DNA of 64,000 bases from an uncultured bacterium (GCA_949292185.1 CASEYP010000007.1:1-64000), one strand, 5' to 3'. Counted from the stretch's first letter, positions 9,401 through 19,150 are shown. The notes: a model not told the origin generated them from the sequence alone. Numbers and translations are program-made.

Positions 9401-9428
9401 ATTATACCAATTAGCTCTCAAAAATCAA
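9401..9428 (-). promoter_or_regulatory. Promoter of the CDF gene
   Basis: Read on the minus strand: -35 TTGATT (9423-9428), a 16-base spacer, TGG plus -10 TATAAT (9401-9406). Only nine bases separate the -10 from the chosen ATG. Confidence 0.7.
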
Positions 9429-9477
9429 TCACCCATTTATATTTTAAAACGATAAATTTATTGATAAAATTAAAAAA

Positions 9478-10869
9478 CTAAAACGCGTCAAAAGATTTAT
9501 CAATAGGGTTTTTGAATTTAGTAATATTGCCTTGGAACAATAATTTAATAGTTCCAACAGGACCGTTTCTGTGTTTTGCAATAATAACTTCAGACAAACC
9601 TTTTGATGAAGCTTTAATATTTTCTTCTTCTTCTGATTCACCTTTATTATAATAATCTTCACGATAAATAAACATAACAATATCAGCATCCTGCTCGATA
9701 GAACCAGATTCTCTCAAATCTGATAACATCGGACGTTTATCATTACGACCTTCTACAGCACGAGATAACTGAGATAATGTAATAATCGGCACATCTAATT
9801 CTTTAGCTAAAATCTTCAAACCTCTTGATATTGCAGAAATTTGTTGCAAACGATCATCTTTTCCGCCGCCTTCCATCAACTGCAAATAGTCAATTACAAT
9901 TAAGCCTAAATCTTTTTGTTGAGTTTTCAATCTTCTACATTTTGTACGAATATCAGTTAATGTACAACCTGAAGTATCATCAATATAAATAGGAGCTTGG
10001 CTAAAATCATTCATTGCCATTGCAAGTTTTTCCAAATCTTGCTGCAACATATTACCTGTTTTTAATCTTTGCGCGTCAACTTCAGCATAAGAACACAACA
10101 TTCTCTGTACTAATTGAGATGCTGACATTTCAAGAGAAAATATACAAACAGGAACTTTTTCTTTTATTGCAACATTTTGAGCTATGTTAAGCGCAAATGC
10201 AGTTTTTCCCATCGCAGGACGTGCTGCCAAAATTATCAAATCAGATTTATGTAACCCGCTCAGCATTGTATCTAATTCGTTAAAATCAGTTCTCAATCCT
10301 GATAATTCGTCTTTATGATTATACCTATATTCAATATTATCCCAAGTATCTAATACTAAATCTTTAACATGCTTTAAATCAGAAGTTGCCTTACTAGAAC
10401 CGATATCAAATATCAATTTTTCAGCCTGTTCTAAAGATCTGTCACTTGGCTCTAAATCATAACCGATACTTACAATTTCAGAACCTGCATTAATCAAAGC
10501 TCTTTTGACAGCTTTTTCTTGAATAATTTTTGCATAATACGAAATATTAGAAGTTGTAATAGTATTTTCTACTAAATCATTTATATATGCTCTTCCACCA
10601 ACAGATTCCAACTTTCCGCTATAACTTAACACATCAGATACGGAAACAATATCAATATTATCATTGTTATTAAATAATTGAAGCATAGCTTCATAAATAG
10701 CTCTATGAGCAGGTTTATAAAAACTTTTCGGAGTCAAAGAATCTGAAACCTTTGCCAAAGTTTCCGGATTAACCAAAATTGCACCCAAAACTGCCTCTTC
10801 TGCTTCTATATTTTGAGGTATTAAATTCTCATCAACTTTTTTCTTAGATACTTTTGTTCCTGCAGGCAT
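9478..10869 (-). CDS. dnaB: Replicative DNA helicase
   Basis: Hexameric RecA-fold helicase that unwinds the replication fork. The N-terminal helical domain opens with IPQNIEAEEAVLGAIL. The C-terminal motor holds Walker A ARPAMGKTAFALN, the Walker B segment LIVIDYLQLM, the LSQLSRAVE loop and the arginine-finger region SDLRESGSIEQDADI. The ending KHRNGPVGTIKL is typical. The 463-aa length is normal and no intein interrupts it. It lies downstream of an orphan gene on the same strand with a 94-base gap, and ends 87 bases from the divergent start region of the CDF gene. Confidence 0.97.
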   Translation of the reverse strand: MPAGTKVSKKKVDENLIPQNIEAEEAVLGAILVNPETLAKVSDSLTPKSFYKPAHRAIYEAMLQLFNNNDNIDIVSVSDVLSYSGKLESVGGRAYINDLVENTITTSNISYYAKIIQEKAVKRALINAGSEIVSIGYDLEPSDRSLEQAEKLIFDIGSSKATSDLKHVKDLVLDTWDNIEYRYNHKDELSGLRTDFNELDTMLSGLHKSDLIILAARPAMGKTAFALNIAQNVAIKEKVPVCIFSLEMSASQLVQRMLCSYAEVDAQRLKTGNMLQQDLEKLAMAMNDFSQAPIYIDDTSGCTLTDIRTKCRRLKTQQKDLGLIVIDYLQLMEGGGKDDRLQQISAISRGLKILAKELDVPIITLSQLSRAVEGRNDKRPMLSDLRESGSIEQDADIVMFIYREDYYNKGESEEEENIKASSKGLSEVIIAKHRNGPVGTIKLLFQGNITKFKNPIDKSFDAF

Positions 10870-10963
10870 AAATTTCCCCTCTATATAAATAACATAGTAT
10901 TACATAAACAGTTGATTTACCCCTACATGTTAAATTTATTTAAGTAAAATTTAGTAAAAAATT

Positions 10964-11665
10964 TTATTTTTCAACAAACCCCGGAGTTGATCTAATTTCT
11001 GAAATTAACATATCTATATAACTTAGACTTCTCTTATTTCCTGATAGTTCAAAAATTTGTCTTGCAGAAAGCAATTTTCTTAACGCATCATGCGGATGCT
11101 TAGCTTTAGTAAGTTTTCCAATTTCAGTCTGAACATACCCTAGCATTTGGGTATAATCATATTGAGAAGCAGCTTCACGAGATACAGTTTTATACCCAGC
11201 TATAGCCTCATCATAATGTTTGCTAAGATGTTTTAAACATTTTTCTTGTTTATACAAAACATTTATATAATTATACAACTTGTCTGGTCGCCTATAATAT
11301 AATTTTCGCAAATCATTTAATCTGGACATCATATGAATATAATCGCCATTAGCTTTTGCTATCTCATATCCTTGCAAAGCTATCTTTTCAGAAGTTTTTA
11401 TCGGCAATCTTTCGACTTTCGATAAACTACTCATTATAATTCCGGCAAAATCATTATCATTTTGTTCTGTTAAAGTTCTAGCTAAACTTGAAGCCTCAGA
11501 ACAAAATTCATCGACTTTTCCTTTTACAAAATATGAACTGCGAATTTCTCCCAAATTTTTTGAAAACAAACGAGGGGTAATATTTTTTGAATTACCCAAT
11601 ACAAATCTTGAAAATGTTTCAATATTTGGCGATGGCAAAGCCTTTAATAATGGTTTGAAAAACAT
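10964..11665 (-). CDS. Orphan helical (TPR-like) protein
   Basis: I do not recognise the family. From the ATG at 11665 the product is 233 aa, soluble and almost entirely helical. Repeating helix pairs such as ALQGYEIAKANGDYIHMMSRL and HYDEAIAGYKTVSREAA have tetratricopeptide-like spacing, which suggests a protein-binding scaffold. A longer frame reaches an ATG at 11761, but that stretch would run through the ileS terminator hairpin (11722-11755), so I reject it. The chosen ATG has an AAGGGG 12 bases upstream, rather far. It stands between ileS and dnaB on the minus strand. Confidence 0.65.
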   Translation of the reverse strand: MFFKPLLKALPSPNIETFSRFVLGNSKNITPRLFSKNLGEIRSSYFVKGKVDEFCSEASSLARTLTEQNDNDFAGIIMSSLSKVERLPIKTSEKIALQGYEIAKANGDYIHMMSRLNDLRKLYYRRPDKLYNYINVLYKQEKCLKHLSKHYDEAIAGYKTVSREAASQYDYTQMLGYVQTEIGKLTKAKHPHDALRKLLSARQIFELSGNKRSLSYIDMLISEIRSTPGFVEK

Positions 11666-11721
11666 ACTAAATATTTTCCCCTTACCATTAATAAAGTATT
11701 TTATATATAAAAAATTGCCAT

Positions 11722-11755
11722 AAAAAAGCCCAGATATATCTACCTGAGCCTTTTT
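11722..11755 (-). terminator. Rho-independent terminator of ileS
   Basis: Read on the minus strand: AGGCTCAG pairs with CTGGGCTT (two G-T pairs), with AGATATATCT in the loop, followed by a run of T. It lies 20 bases beyond the ileS stop codon. Confidence 0.8.
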
Positions 11756-11776
11756 ATACATAAATTTAATTATTTA

Positions 11777-14584
11777 TTAGCCAATTGCTTCTACACAATC
11801 AGAGCAAATACCATCATTATTCAAATCACGATATTTCCAACATCTAATACATTTTTCGCCCTTAGCTTTTGTAACCCAAACAGTATAACCTTCTTCAACA
11901 TATTCATTCAATACATCTGAAGGTTTTTCTTGAGTCAAATAAGCTTGAGAAACAATATAAATATCTGCTAAATCTGATTCATTATTTTTCAAAACTGCAT
12001 CATCATCAGCCTTAACATATACTGCAACTTCTAAAGAACTTCCGACTTTTTTATCAGCTCTTAAAGGTTCAATAGCTCTTGATACAACTTCACGAGATTT
12101 TAATATCTTTGTAAAATCTTCTTCTAAAGCTGCATTGTTCCATTTTTCATTAACAGTTGGCCAATCTGATAACAAGATACTGATTAAACCGCCCTTTTGA
12201 GCTTCCGGAACATTTTGCCATATATCTTCAGCCTGATGAGGCATTACAGGTGCCAAAATTCTTACTAATGCCATTAAGTTTTCATATAAAACTGTCTGAC
12301 AAGCTCTTCTTGATAGAGATTTTTTACCTGCTGTATATAATCTGTCTTTCACAATATCAAGATAGAATGAACTTAAATCTACAGCTGCAAAATTTTGCAA
12401 GCATTGGAAATATTTATAAAATTCATAATTTTCAAATGCTTCTGTAACTTCTTCTATCAAGATATTCAATTTATGAAGTGCAAATTTATCAATATTTTTC
12501 AAATCGTCATATTGAACATAATCAACTTTAGGATCAAAATCAAACAAGTTACCGATTAAAAATCTTGCAGTATTTCTTGTTTTCTTAAAGATTTCAGTTA
12601 ATTGTCCAATAATATTATTTCCGATTTTAATATCATTTCTATAATCAACAGAAGCTGCCCAAAGTCTTAATATATCAGCACCATAATTTTTAATAATATC
12701 ATCAGGTCTGATATAATTACCTAAAGATTTTGACATTTTTCTGCCATCTTCACCAAATACAAAACCGTGAGTCAAAACTTCTTTATAAGGAGCCTTGCCC
12801 TGAGTTGCAATTGAAGTCAATAAAGAAGATTGGAACCAACCTCTATGTTGATCAGAACCTTCCAAATACATATCAACAGGTGTATGACCCAATTCATCTG
12901 AACGTTTTTCAACAACAGCTCTCCAAGACACTCCTGAATCAAACCATACATCCATAATATCTTTTTCTTTTCTAAAATGTTTCTTACCGCATTTTGGACA
13001 AACAAAACCATCCGGTAACAATTCTTCTGCTGAGTATTTAACCCAAGCATCTGAACTTTCTTTTTCAAACATTTTAGCTACATTTTCAATAGTTTCATCA
13101 TTGCAAATAACTTCACCGCAATCTTCGCAATAGAAAATAGGAATTGGAACACCCCAAGCTCTTTGTCTTGAAATACACCAATCTGATCTACCTTCTACCA
13201 TATTACCGATACGGTTTTCACCACTTGCAGGAATCCATTTTACACCATGAATAGCATCAAGTGCCATATCTCTAAACTTGTCAACCTTAACAAACCATTG
13301 TGGAGTTGCTCTATAAATTACAGGATTTTTACATCTCCAGCAATGAGGGTAACTATGTTGAATATCTTGTTGCTTTAATAAAGCTCCACACTTACTCAAC
13401 ATTTCAATAACCATTGAATTTCCTTTATAATAAGGAACACCAACAAGTTCAGGAATTCCAACAATATCTGTCCAAATTCCACGACCGTCTAATGGTGAAA
13501 ATACTTCAATATTATATTTGCAACCAACCTCGTAGTCTTCTAAACCATGACCAGGAGCTGTATGAACAGAACCAGTACCAGCATCCAATGTAACGTGTTC
13601 ACCTAAAATTATTGGAGATTTTCTATCTAACAAAGGATGTTTTGTATTTAATAATTCTAAATCTTGACCACTGCAAGAACCTAAAACTTTAATATCAGAT
13701 TCTTCCCATTCAACATCCTTTAAGAAAGATGCCAACAATTCTTGAGCAACTACATAAACATCATTTTTATATTCAAAGAATGTATACTCAAATCTTGGAT
13801 GCATTGAAATTGCCATATTTGATGGAATTGTCCAAGGAGTTGTTGTCCAAATAATTGCATATACATCTTTGTCTTGTGTATTTACTATATTTTTGATTTT
13901 ACTTGTTGATTCATCATCAAACTTAAATCTTACATAAATTGAAGTAGAAGTATGATCAGCATATTCAACTTCCGCTTCAGCTAAAGCTGTTTCACAAGAA
14001 GCACACCAATAAACAGGTTTTAACCCTTTTTCGATGTAGCCTTTTTTATACATTTCACCAAAAACTCTAACCTGTTCAGCTTCATATTCAGGATTAATAG
14101 TTAAATACGGATGTTCCCAATTTCCTAAAACACCCAAACGTCTAAATTCTTTTTCCTGACCTTTCAAATTTTTATGAGCAAATTCTCTGCATTTTGCTCT
14201 CAATTCAGCTTCAGAAATTGAGTGTCTGCCACCCTTTATATTTTTAACTACAGCATTTTCAATAGGTAAACCGTGACCGTCATATCCAGGAACATAAGGA
14301 GCATAATAGCCCTTTTGAGTTTTATACTTAATTAAAATATCTTTTAAAATTTTATTTAAAGCTGTACCAACGTGGATTTTTTCAGAACTCAAATATGGAG
14401 GACCATCGTGTAAAACAAAAGAATTTGTTTTATCACGTCCTGAAATCATTTTTTCGTAAATATTATTTTCTTCCCAAAACTTTTGAATTTCTAACTCTCT
14501 AACCGTAGCATTTGCTCTCATTGCTAAAGTTGTTTGAGGAAGATTAAGAGTATTTTTATATTCGATCTTAGTACCTTCTGTCAT
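11777..14584 (-). CDS. ileS: Isoleucyl-tRNA synthetase
   Basis: Class I synthetase charging tRNA-Ile. The 935-aa protein has the Rossmann catalytic core with the editing (CP1) domain (TTPWTIPSN, GTGSVHTAPGHG), KMSKSLGN, and a C-terminal zinc motif CIRCWKY...CSDC, so it is the eubacterial type 1 enzyme. The odd feature is the HIGH signature: after DGPPYLSSEK the residues are H71-V72-G73-T74, so the second histidine is threonine (codon ACA at 14365-14363). Everything else looks intact and it is the only synthetase in view. It begins three bases after the stop of the symporter gene, so the two are probably cotranscribed, and ends at a terminator. Confidence 0.97.
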   Translation of the reverse strand: MTEGTKIEYKNTLNLPQTTLAMRANATVRELEIQKFWEENNIYEKMISGRDKTNSFVLHDGPPYLSSEKIHVGTALNKILKDILIKYKTQKGYYAPYVPGYDGHGLPIENAVVKNIKGGRHSISEAELRAKCREFAHKNLKGQEKEFRRLGVLGNWEHPYLTINPEYEAEQVRVFGEMYKKGYIEKGLKPVYWCASCETALAEAEVEYADHTSTSIYVRFKFDDESTSKIKNIVNTQDKDVYAIIWTTTPWTIPSNMAISMHPRFEYTFFEYKNDVYVVAQELLASFLKDVEWEESDIKVLGSCSGQDLELLNTKHPLLDRKSPIILGEHVTLDAGTGSVHTAPGHGLEDYEVGCKYNIEVFSPLDGRGIWTDIVGIPELVGVPYYKGNSMVIEMLSKCGALLKQQDIQHSYPHCWRCKNPVIYRATPQWFVKVDKFRDMALDAIHGVKWIPASGENRIGNMVEGRSDWCISRQRAWGVPIPIFYCEDCGEVICNDETIENVAKMFEKESSDAWVKYSAEELLPDGFVCPKCGKKHFRKEKDIMDVWFDSGVSWRAVVEKRSDELGHTPVDMYLEGSDQHRGWFQSSLLTSIATQGKAPYKEVLTHGFVFGEDGRKMSKSLGNYIRPDDIIKNYGADILRLWAASVDYRNDIKIGNNIIGQLTEIFKKTRNTARFLIGNLFDFDPKVDYVQYDDLKNIDKFALHKLNILIEEVTEAFENYEFYKYFQCLQNFAAVDLSSFYLDIVKDRLYTAGKKSLSRRACQTVLYENLMALVRILAPVMPHQAEDIWQNVPEAQKGGLISILLSDWPTVNEKWNNAALEEDFTKILKSREVVSRAIEPLRADKKVGSSLEVAVYVKADDDAVLKNNESDLADIYIVSQAYLTQEKPSDVLNEYVEEGYTVWVTKAKGEKCIRCWKYRDLNNDGICSDCVEAIG

Positions 14585-14587
14585 ACG

Positions 14588-15907
14588 CTATTCCTCTGTT
14601 TTACTTATTACCTTATCACAAACTTTCTTAAGACCTGACAAATTTTCAGCCTGTTCATCGTCAGTTTCTTTAATAAATACTTTCATTTTATCATAATCAA
14701 ATTCATTTTCCCAACGAGCAATAACAACTGTTGCAACGCAATTACCAACCAAATTAACAGTCGTTCTGCCCATATCAAGAATTTGATCAATACCTAACAA
14801 AATAGCAACCCCGATAATTGGGATATTGAAACTTGCCAAAGTTCCTGCCAAAACAACCAAAGATACTCTTGGAACACCGGCAATACCTTTACTTGTTAAC
14901 ATAAGTGCAAGCATCATTAATATTTGTTGATTTAAATCCAAATTAATTCCGCAAATTTGAGATGAAAAAATTACAGCCATTGCAAGATATAAAGTACTGC
15001 CATCCAAATTAAAAGTATAACCTGTAGGCATAACAAAACTTACAATATTTTGCGGAACACCAAATCTTTCCATTATTTCAATAGCTTTTGGGAAAGCTGC
15101 CTCTGAACTTGCAGTAGAAAATGCCAAAATAGCAGGTTCTTGAATAGCTTTTAACAAACTTCTAAATGAAATTCTTGCATATTTACAAGCTATAAAAAGA
15201 ACAATAATAACAAAAACTGCAAGAGCTGTATATAATGATAATATTATCTTTGCATAATTCTTCAAAATAGATAAACCGTTCATACCAACAGTCGAAGCAA
15301 TTGCGCCAAAAATACCTAAAGGTGCAAAATACATAACATATTCGGTAAACTTGAACATAATCTGGGAAACAGAATTTAACAAATCCATAACCGGTTTTGC
15401 TTTTTGACCGACTGCACAAATTGCAACAGCCATAAATATTGAAAATACTACAATCTGGAGCAAATTACCTTCAGCCATTGCTTGAACGATACTTGTCGGG
15501 AATACATTTACTATCATTTCTGAAATAGAAGTATGAGGAGTTGTAACAGCCATCAATCCGGCTTCCTTTAACAACTCAGGGTTAGCGACAGTTCCTGTAG
15601 CAAAACCTTTTCCAGGGTTAAATAAATTTCCCATAGTCAAACCGATTATCAAAGCTAAAGTTGTAACTATTTCAAAATAAATAATGGTTTTAATACCGAT
15701 TTTACCTAATTTTTTGGTATCACCATGCCCGGCAATTCCAGTAACTAAAGTAGCAAACAACAGCGGTGCAATAATCATTTTTACCATACGTAAAAAGATC
15801 AAAGCAAAAGCACGCATTTTTACCGCCATATGTGGGGCAAAATGACCAAAAATTACGCCTGCTACCAAGGCTATAAATATCAGTAATGTAAGCTTTGAAT
15901 GTTTCAA
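14588..15907 (-). CDS. Dicarboxylate/amino acid:cation symporter (DAACS family)
   Basis: Inner-membrane transporter of the GltP/DctA type importing glutamate, aspartate or C4-dicarboxylates with Na+ or H+. About eight membrane helices are visible with the family's re-entrant loops: the serine-rich FSTASSEAAFPK hairpin, PTGYTFNLDGSTLYLA in helix 7, and GIAGVPRVSLVVLAG in hairpin 2. The 439-aa length is standard. Substrate cannot be fixed from sequence by eye. It is directly followed by ileS on the same strand. The divergent iron-dependent alcohol dehydrogenase starts 205 bases away. Confidence 0.93.
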   Translation of the reverse strand: MKHSKLTLLIFIALVAGVIFGHFAPHMAVKMRAFALIFLRMVKMIIAPLLFATLVTGIAGHGDTKKLGKIGIKTIIYFEIVTTLALIIGLTMGNLFNPGKGFATGTVANPELLKEAGLMAVTTPHTSISEMIVNVFPTSIVQAMAEGNLLQIVVFSIFMAVAICAVGQKAKPVMDLLNSVSQIMFKFTEYVMYFAPLGIFGAIASTVGMNGLSILKNYAKIILSLYTALAVFVIIVLFIACKYARISFRSLLKAIQEPAILAFSTASSEAAFPKAIEIMERFGVPQNIVSFVMPTGYTFNLDGSTLYLAMAVIFSSQICGINLDLNQQILMMLALMLTSKGIAGVPRVSLVVLAGTLASFNIPIIGVAILLGIDQILDMGRTTVNLVGNCVATVVIARWENEFDYDKMKVFIKETDDEQAENLSGLKKVCDKVISKTEE

Positions 15908-16037
15908 TCTAACCTCTTAGCTAAATTATAAAACAAACATGCCAGCTTTCATAAAATAGTAGAATTTTTTGTAAATTTTGTTAAACTTCGCTTTAAATTT
16001 AATAAGCAAAAAAACATAAAATTTTGCTAAATTTAAC

Positions 16038-16066
16038 TTGAAAAAAAGGTAATTATAAACTATAAT
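16038..16066 (+). promoter_or_regulatory. Sigma70-type promoter of the iron alcohol dehydrogenase gene
   Basis: -35 TTGAAA (16038-16043), a 17-base spacer and -10 TATAAT (16061-16066), about 45 bases before the ATG. It is the best-spaced promoter in the window. Confidence 0.85.
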
Positions 16067-16111
16067 CAACGTGAAATTGGTCATACAAAAACGAAGAAAG
16101 GAGAGTTTATT

Positions 16112-17317
16112 ATGTGGGAAAAAGATATTAATATCCACGACGTCAAAGAAATTAGAACAAGAACCACCGTATATTTTGGTGTTGGAGCAATTCAAAAAAT
16201 AGCTGATATCGCAAAAGACATCAAATCAAAGGGAATAAATAAAGTAATTGTTATGTCAGGAAGAAATGCTTACAAAGCAACAGGCGCTTGGGCAGTTGTA
16301 GAAAAAGCATTACAAGACAACGGTATTGGATACGTAAACTTTGACCAAGTAACTCCAAACCCAACAACTCACCATGTAAATGATGCTTACAAAATGGCAA
16401 AAGAATTTGGTGCACAAGCAGTTATCGCAATCGGTGGCGGATCTCCAACAGATGCAGGAAAATCAGTTGCAATATTACTTGAAAATCCTGGAAAAACTGC
16501 AGAAGATATTTTCGATTTCACATTCACACCGGAAAAAGCTGCACCAATTATATCAATAAACTTAACACACGGAACAGGATCAGAAACAAACAGATTTGCT
16601 GTAGTAACAAATCTTGAAAAGAATTTCAAACCTGCAATTGCTTATGATTGCATTTATCCAATGTACGCAATTGATGATCCACAATTGATGACAAAATTAT
16701 CACCAAAACAAACAAGATATGTATCAATTGATGCTGTAAACCACGTAGTAGAAGCTGCAACATCATTAGTTGCATCTCCATACTCAATCACACTTGCTAA
16801 ACAAGTTGTTGAACTTGTTGCAAAATACTTACCAAAAGCAATTGCAAATCCTGAAGATTTAGAAGCAAGATACTTCTTAGCATACGCAGCAATGATGGGT
16901 GGTGTAAGTTTTGATAACGGATTATTACACTATACACACGCACTTGAACACCCTCTAAGTGCTGTAAAACCTGATTTAGCTCACGGTTTAGGATTAGCAA
17001 TATTATTACCTGCAGTTATTGAAACTATCTACAAAGATAGACCTGCAACATTAGCTGATATCCTAGCTCCAATCGTTCCTGGATTAACAGGCGATCCTGC
17101 TGAAGCTAAAAAGGCAGCAGATGGCGTTTATGCTTGGTTAAAATCAGTTGATGTTCCTGAAAAACTTGAAGATATGGGATTTAAACCAGAAGATGTTGAC
17201 AAGTTAACAAACTTAGCTTTCACTACACCTTCTCTTGACGGTTTAATCAATATCGGACCAAGCGGAAATTCTAAAGAAACTGTTCGTAATATCTACGAAA
17301 AATCTTTAAAAGCTTAA
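16112..17317 (+). CDS. Iron-containing alcohol dehydrogenase
   Basis: Group III NAD(P)-dependent dehydrogenase interconverting an alcohol and an aldehyde, probably a fermentative redox-balancing enzyme. The 401-aa protein has the cofactor motif GGGSPTDAGKS, the family signature region THGTGSETNRFAV, and metal ligands in SIDAVNHVVEA, HALEHPLSAV and DLAHGLGLA (one Asp, three His). A strong promoter, a near-perfect AAAGGAGAG ribosome-binding site at 16097-16105 and a strong terminator suggest high expression as a single gene. No partner aldehyde dehydrogenase adjoins it, so the natural substrate remains open. Confidence 0.93.
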   Translation: MWEKDINIHDVKEIRTRTTVYFGVGAIQKIADIAKDIKSKGINKVIVMSGRNAYKATGAWAVVEKALQDNGIGYVNFDQVTPNPTTHHVNDAYKMAKEFGAQAVIAIGGGSPTDAGKSVAILLENPGKTAEDIFDFTFTPEKAAPIISINLTHGTGSETNRFAVVTNLEKNFKPAIAYDCIYPMYAIDDPQLMTKLSPKQTRYVSIDAVNHVVEAATSLVASPYSITLAKQVVELVAKYLPKAIANPEDLEARYFLAYAAMMGGVSFDNGLLHYTHALEHPLSAVKPDLAHGLGLAILLPAVIETIYKDRPATLADILAPIVPGLTGDPAEAKKAADGVYAWLKSVDVPEKLEDMGFKPEDVDKLTNLAFTTPSLDGLINIGPSGNSKETVRNIYEKSLKA

Positions 17318-17342
17318 GCATAAAAAAGCTATATAAATAGAA

Positions 17343-17378
17343 ATACCTGTTATAAAATATTTATAACAGGTATTTTTA
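17343..17378 (+). terminator. Strong terminator after the iron alcohol dehydrogenase
   Basis: The 14-bp perfect stem ATACCTGTTATAAA (17343-17356) pairs with 17360-17373, with a 3-base loop, then a T run. Confidence 0.92.
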
Positions 17379-17470
17379 TATTAATTTTAATAAACAAAAT
17401 CTATATTTGACGCAAAAATTAAAGTTTATGAGTTTTACAAAAAATACTTAGACTGGAAAAAGGAAACATC

Positions 17471-19150
17471 ATGAAAATAAATTACATTACTCCAAACATT
17501 CAAACAAAAATCTTAAAAACACAAAACGATACAACACAAACACAAGAACCACAAACGACAACAGATAAAAGCATTCAAAAGCTTCCAATGCCAACAGCCC
17601 AACAATATCTAAGTTTCACAGGAGGCTACAGTATAAACCTTGCAGAAACAATAAAAAATCTTGATAAATTAGCGCAAAAATACCCCGACATTTACCCCAA
17701 AAATGTTAGAGAATGGGCAATGATGATATTAGAAAGCGGGAACAAAGAAAATGATACTCTAATTACTGTCCACAAAAAATTATACGAAAATATTAAAGAT
17801 TGCTTTAGTTTAAAAGAATTAAAAGCAAAATTTCCGGAATTTAAAAACGTAAAGTCTGCAGAAGATATCGAATACAGAGAAGGTTCCCTAATTGATGATA
17901 TAAAACAGGGCAAAATCGAATACTTCAACCCGGAAGAAGACTTATCGCTACAATTAATAAAATTATACTGGGGTGAAGGATTTTCACTAAATGATTTAAA
18001 AGCTTACACAAACGGCAAAGATATTAACCACGTAATGGAAAAATTAAACATTCCAAAAGTTAATAGAAATTACGGCCATATCCTAAAATTTTCAGATCCT
18101 GAATATAATGAACGCCTAACAAAACAAATGCAACAAAAGCGAATGGAAACAATGGATAGAAAAGCTCAAAAGGCTGACGGCGAACCTGTATTTATCAAAA
18201 GAGGCCCACTATCTGCTGAACATAGACAACATATTTCAGAAGGTTTGATAAGATTTTACGAGCAAAATCCTGAAAGAATTTTTGCAATGTCTGAAAGGCA
18301 GAAAAAATTCTATCAAGATAACCCTGAACAAGCACAACTATTCCGCAGAGTAATGAAAAAAGCTTGGGGGCTTGATAACGCAAACAAAATTAAAGTCGCT
18401 CTATCTAAATATATGAAAAGCCAAGGATTTAAAGAACTAACAGCTGAAGATTTAGAAAACCCGATAAACCTAAAAAAAGAACAATCCGATGCAATGCGAA
18501 AATTTTGGGCGACAAATGAATGGGCTAAAAAAATTCTATCCAAAAACGTAGAATATGGTTGGAGAAAAGTCAGAGAAGAACAAGATATGTACTACGTAGT
18601 TGATGTAACTCCAAAATTATTTAAAAGAAGATTTTTTATTTGGGCAAAAAATCAAGGTATTGATACCTCAGATTTAACATTTGACGATTTAAAATACTAC
18701 CCGCATAAACCTGAATTGAATGTTCATCAAGAATCTTCAGCAAGTCAATACACGCCAGAATTCATAGATTCACGCCCGGGTGATGAAAGCCAAAAAGTAG
18801 CAAACACATATCAAATGAGTCTAATCAAATTCGGACAAGAATTAAAAAAACTTGCAAGAACAGATGTTTCTCAAGAAACCAGAGAACTTACAAGAGACTT
18901 ACGAGAATTTTTGAGAAATGCCTTATTTGACATTTCACCAATATTCGGTATAGAACCAAGAGTAAGAAGCTATGGTGCTGATGAAATTCAACAAATTTAT
19001 GTAAGAACACTAACAAAATTAATGGATCATCACGAAAATAAATTATTAAAACAACTTAATGATTTACTAAACCAATCCTATGAAAAACTTGATAGACACT
19101 GGAAGCCAAATCAACCGTTATTATTGACTCCAGAGGCCTTTGAATTTTAA
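17471..19150 (+). CDS. Orphan 559-aa protein with NUMOD3-like segment
   Basis: No overall family recognised. The N-terminus (1-55) is disordered, Gln/Thr-rich, with QQYLSFTGG at about 44-52. It is followed by a helical region and by two segments resembling the DNA-binding NUMOD3 motif of homing nucleases (LSAEHRQHISEGLIRFYEQN and the following MSERQKKFYQDNPEQ). The rest is helical and strongly charged, with no signal peptide, membrane helix or nuclease motif that I can see. The start has AAAGGAAAC upstream. It lies alone between two terminated genes. The N-terminal SFTGG patch resembles those of two other orphans in this window (29614 and 48560). Confidence 0.75.
   Translation: MKINYITPNIQTKILKTQNDTTQTQEPQTTTDKSIQKLPMPTAQQYLSFTGGYSINLAETIKNLDKLAQKYPDIYPKNVREWAMMILESGNKENDTLITVHKKLYENIKDCFSLKELKAKFPEFKNVKSAEDIEYREGSLIDDIKQGKIEYFNPEEDLSLQLIKLYWGEGFSLNDLKAYTNGKDINHVMEKLNIPKVNRNYGHILKFSDPEYNERLTKQMQQKRMETMDRKAQKADGEPVFIKRGPLSAEHRQHISEGLIRFYEQNPERIFAMSERQKKFYQDNPEQAQLFRRVMKKAWGLDNANKIKVALSKYMKSQGFKELTAEDLENPINLKKEQSDAMRKFWATNEWAKKILSKNVEYGWRKVREEQDMYYVVDVTPKLFKRRFFIWAKNQGIDTSDLTFDDLKYYPHKPELNVHQESSASQYTPEFIDSRPGDESQKVANTYQMSLIKFGQELKKLARTDVSQETRELTRDLREFLRNALFDISPIFGIEPRVRSYGADEIQQIYVRTLTKLMDHHENKLLKQLNDLLNQSYEKLDRHWKPNQPLLLTPEAFEF

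Noticed and set aside
11666-11761. N-terminal extension of the TPR-like orphan
   Set aside because: The extension would be encoded through the ileS terminator hairpin and has no ribosome-binding site.
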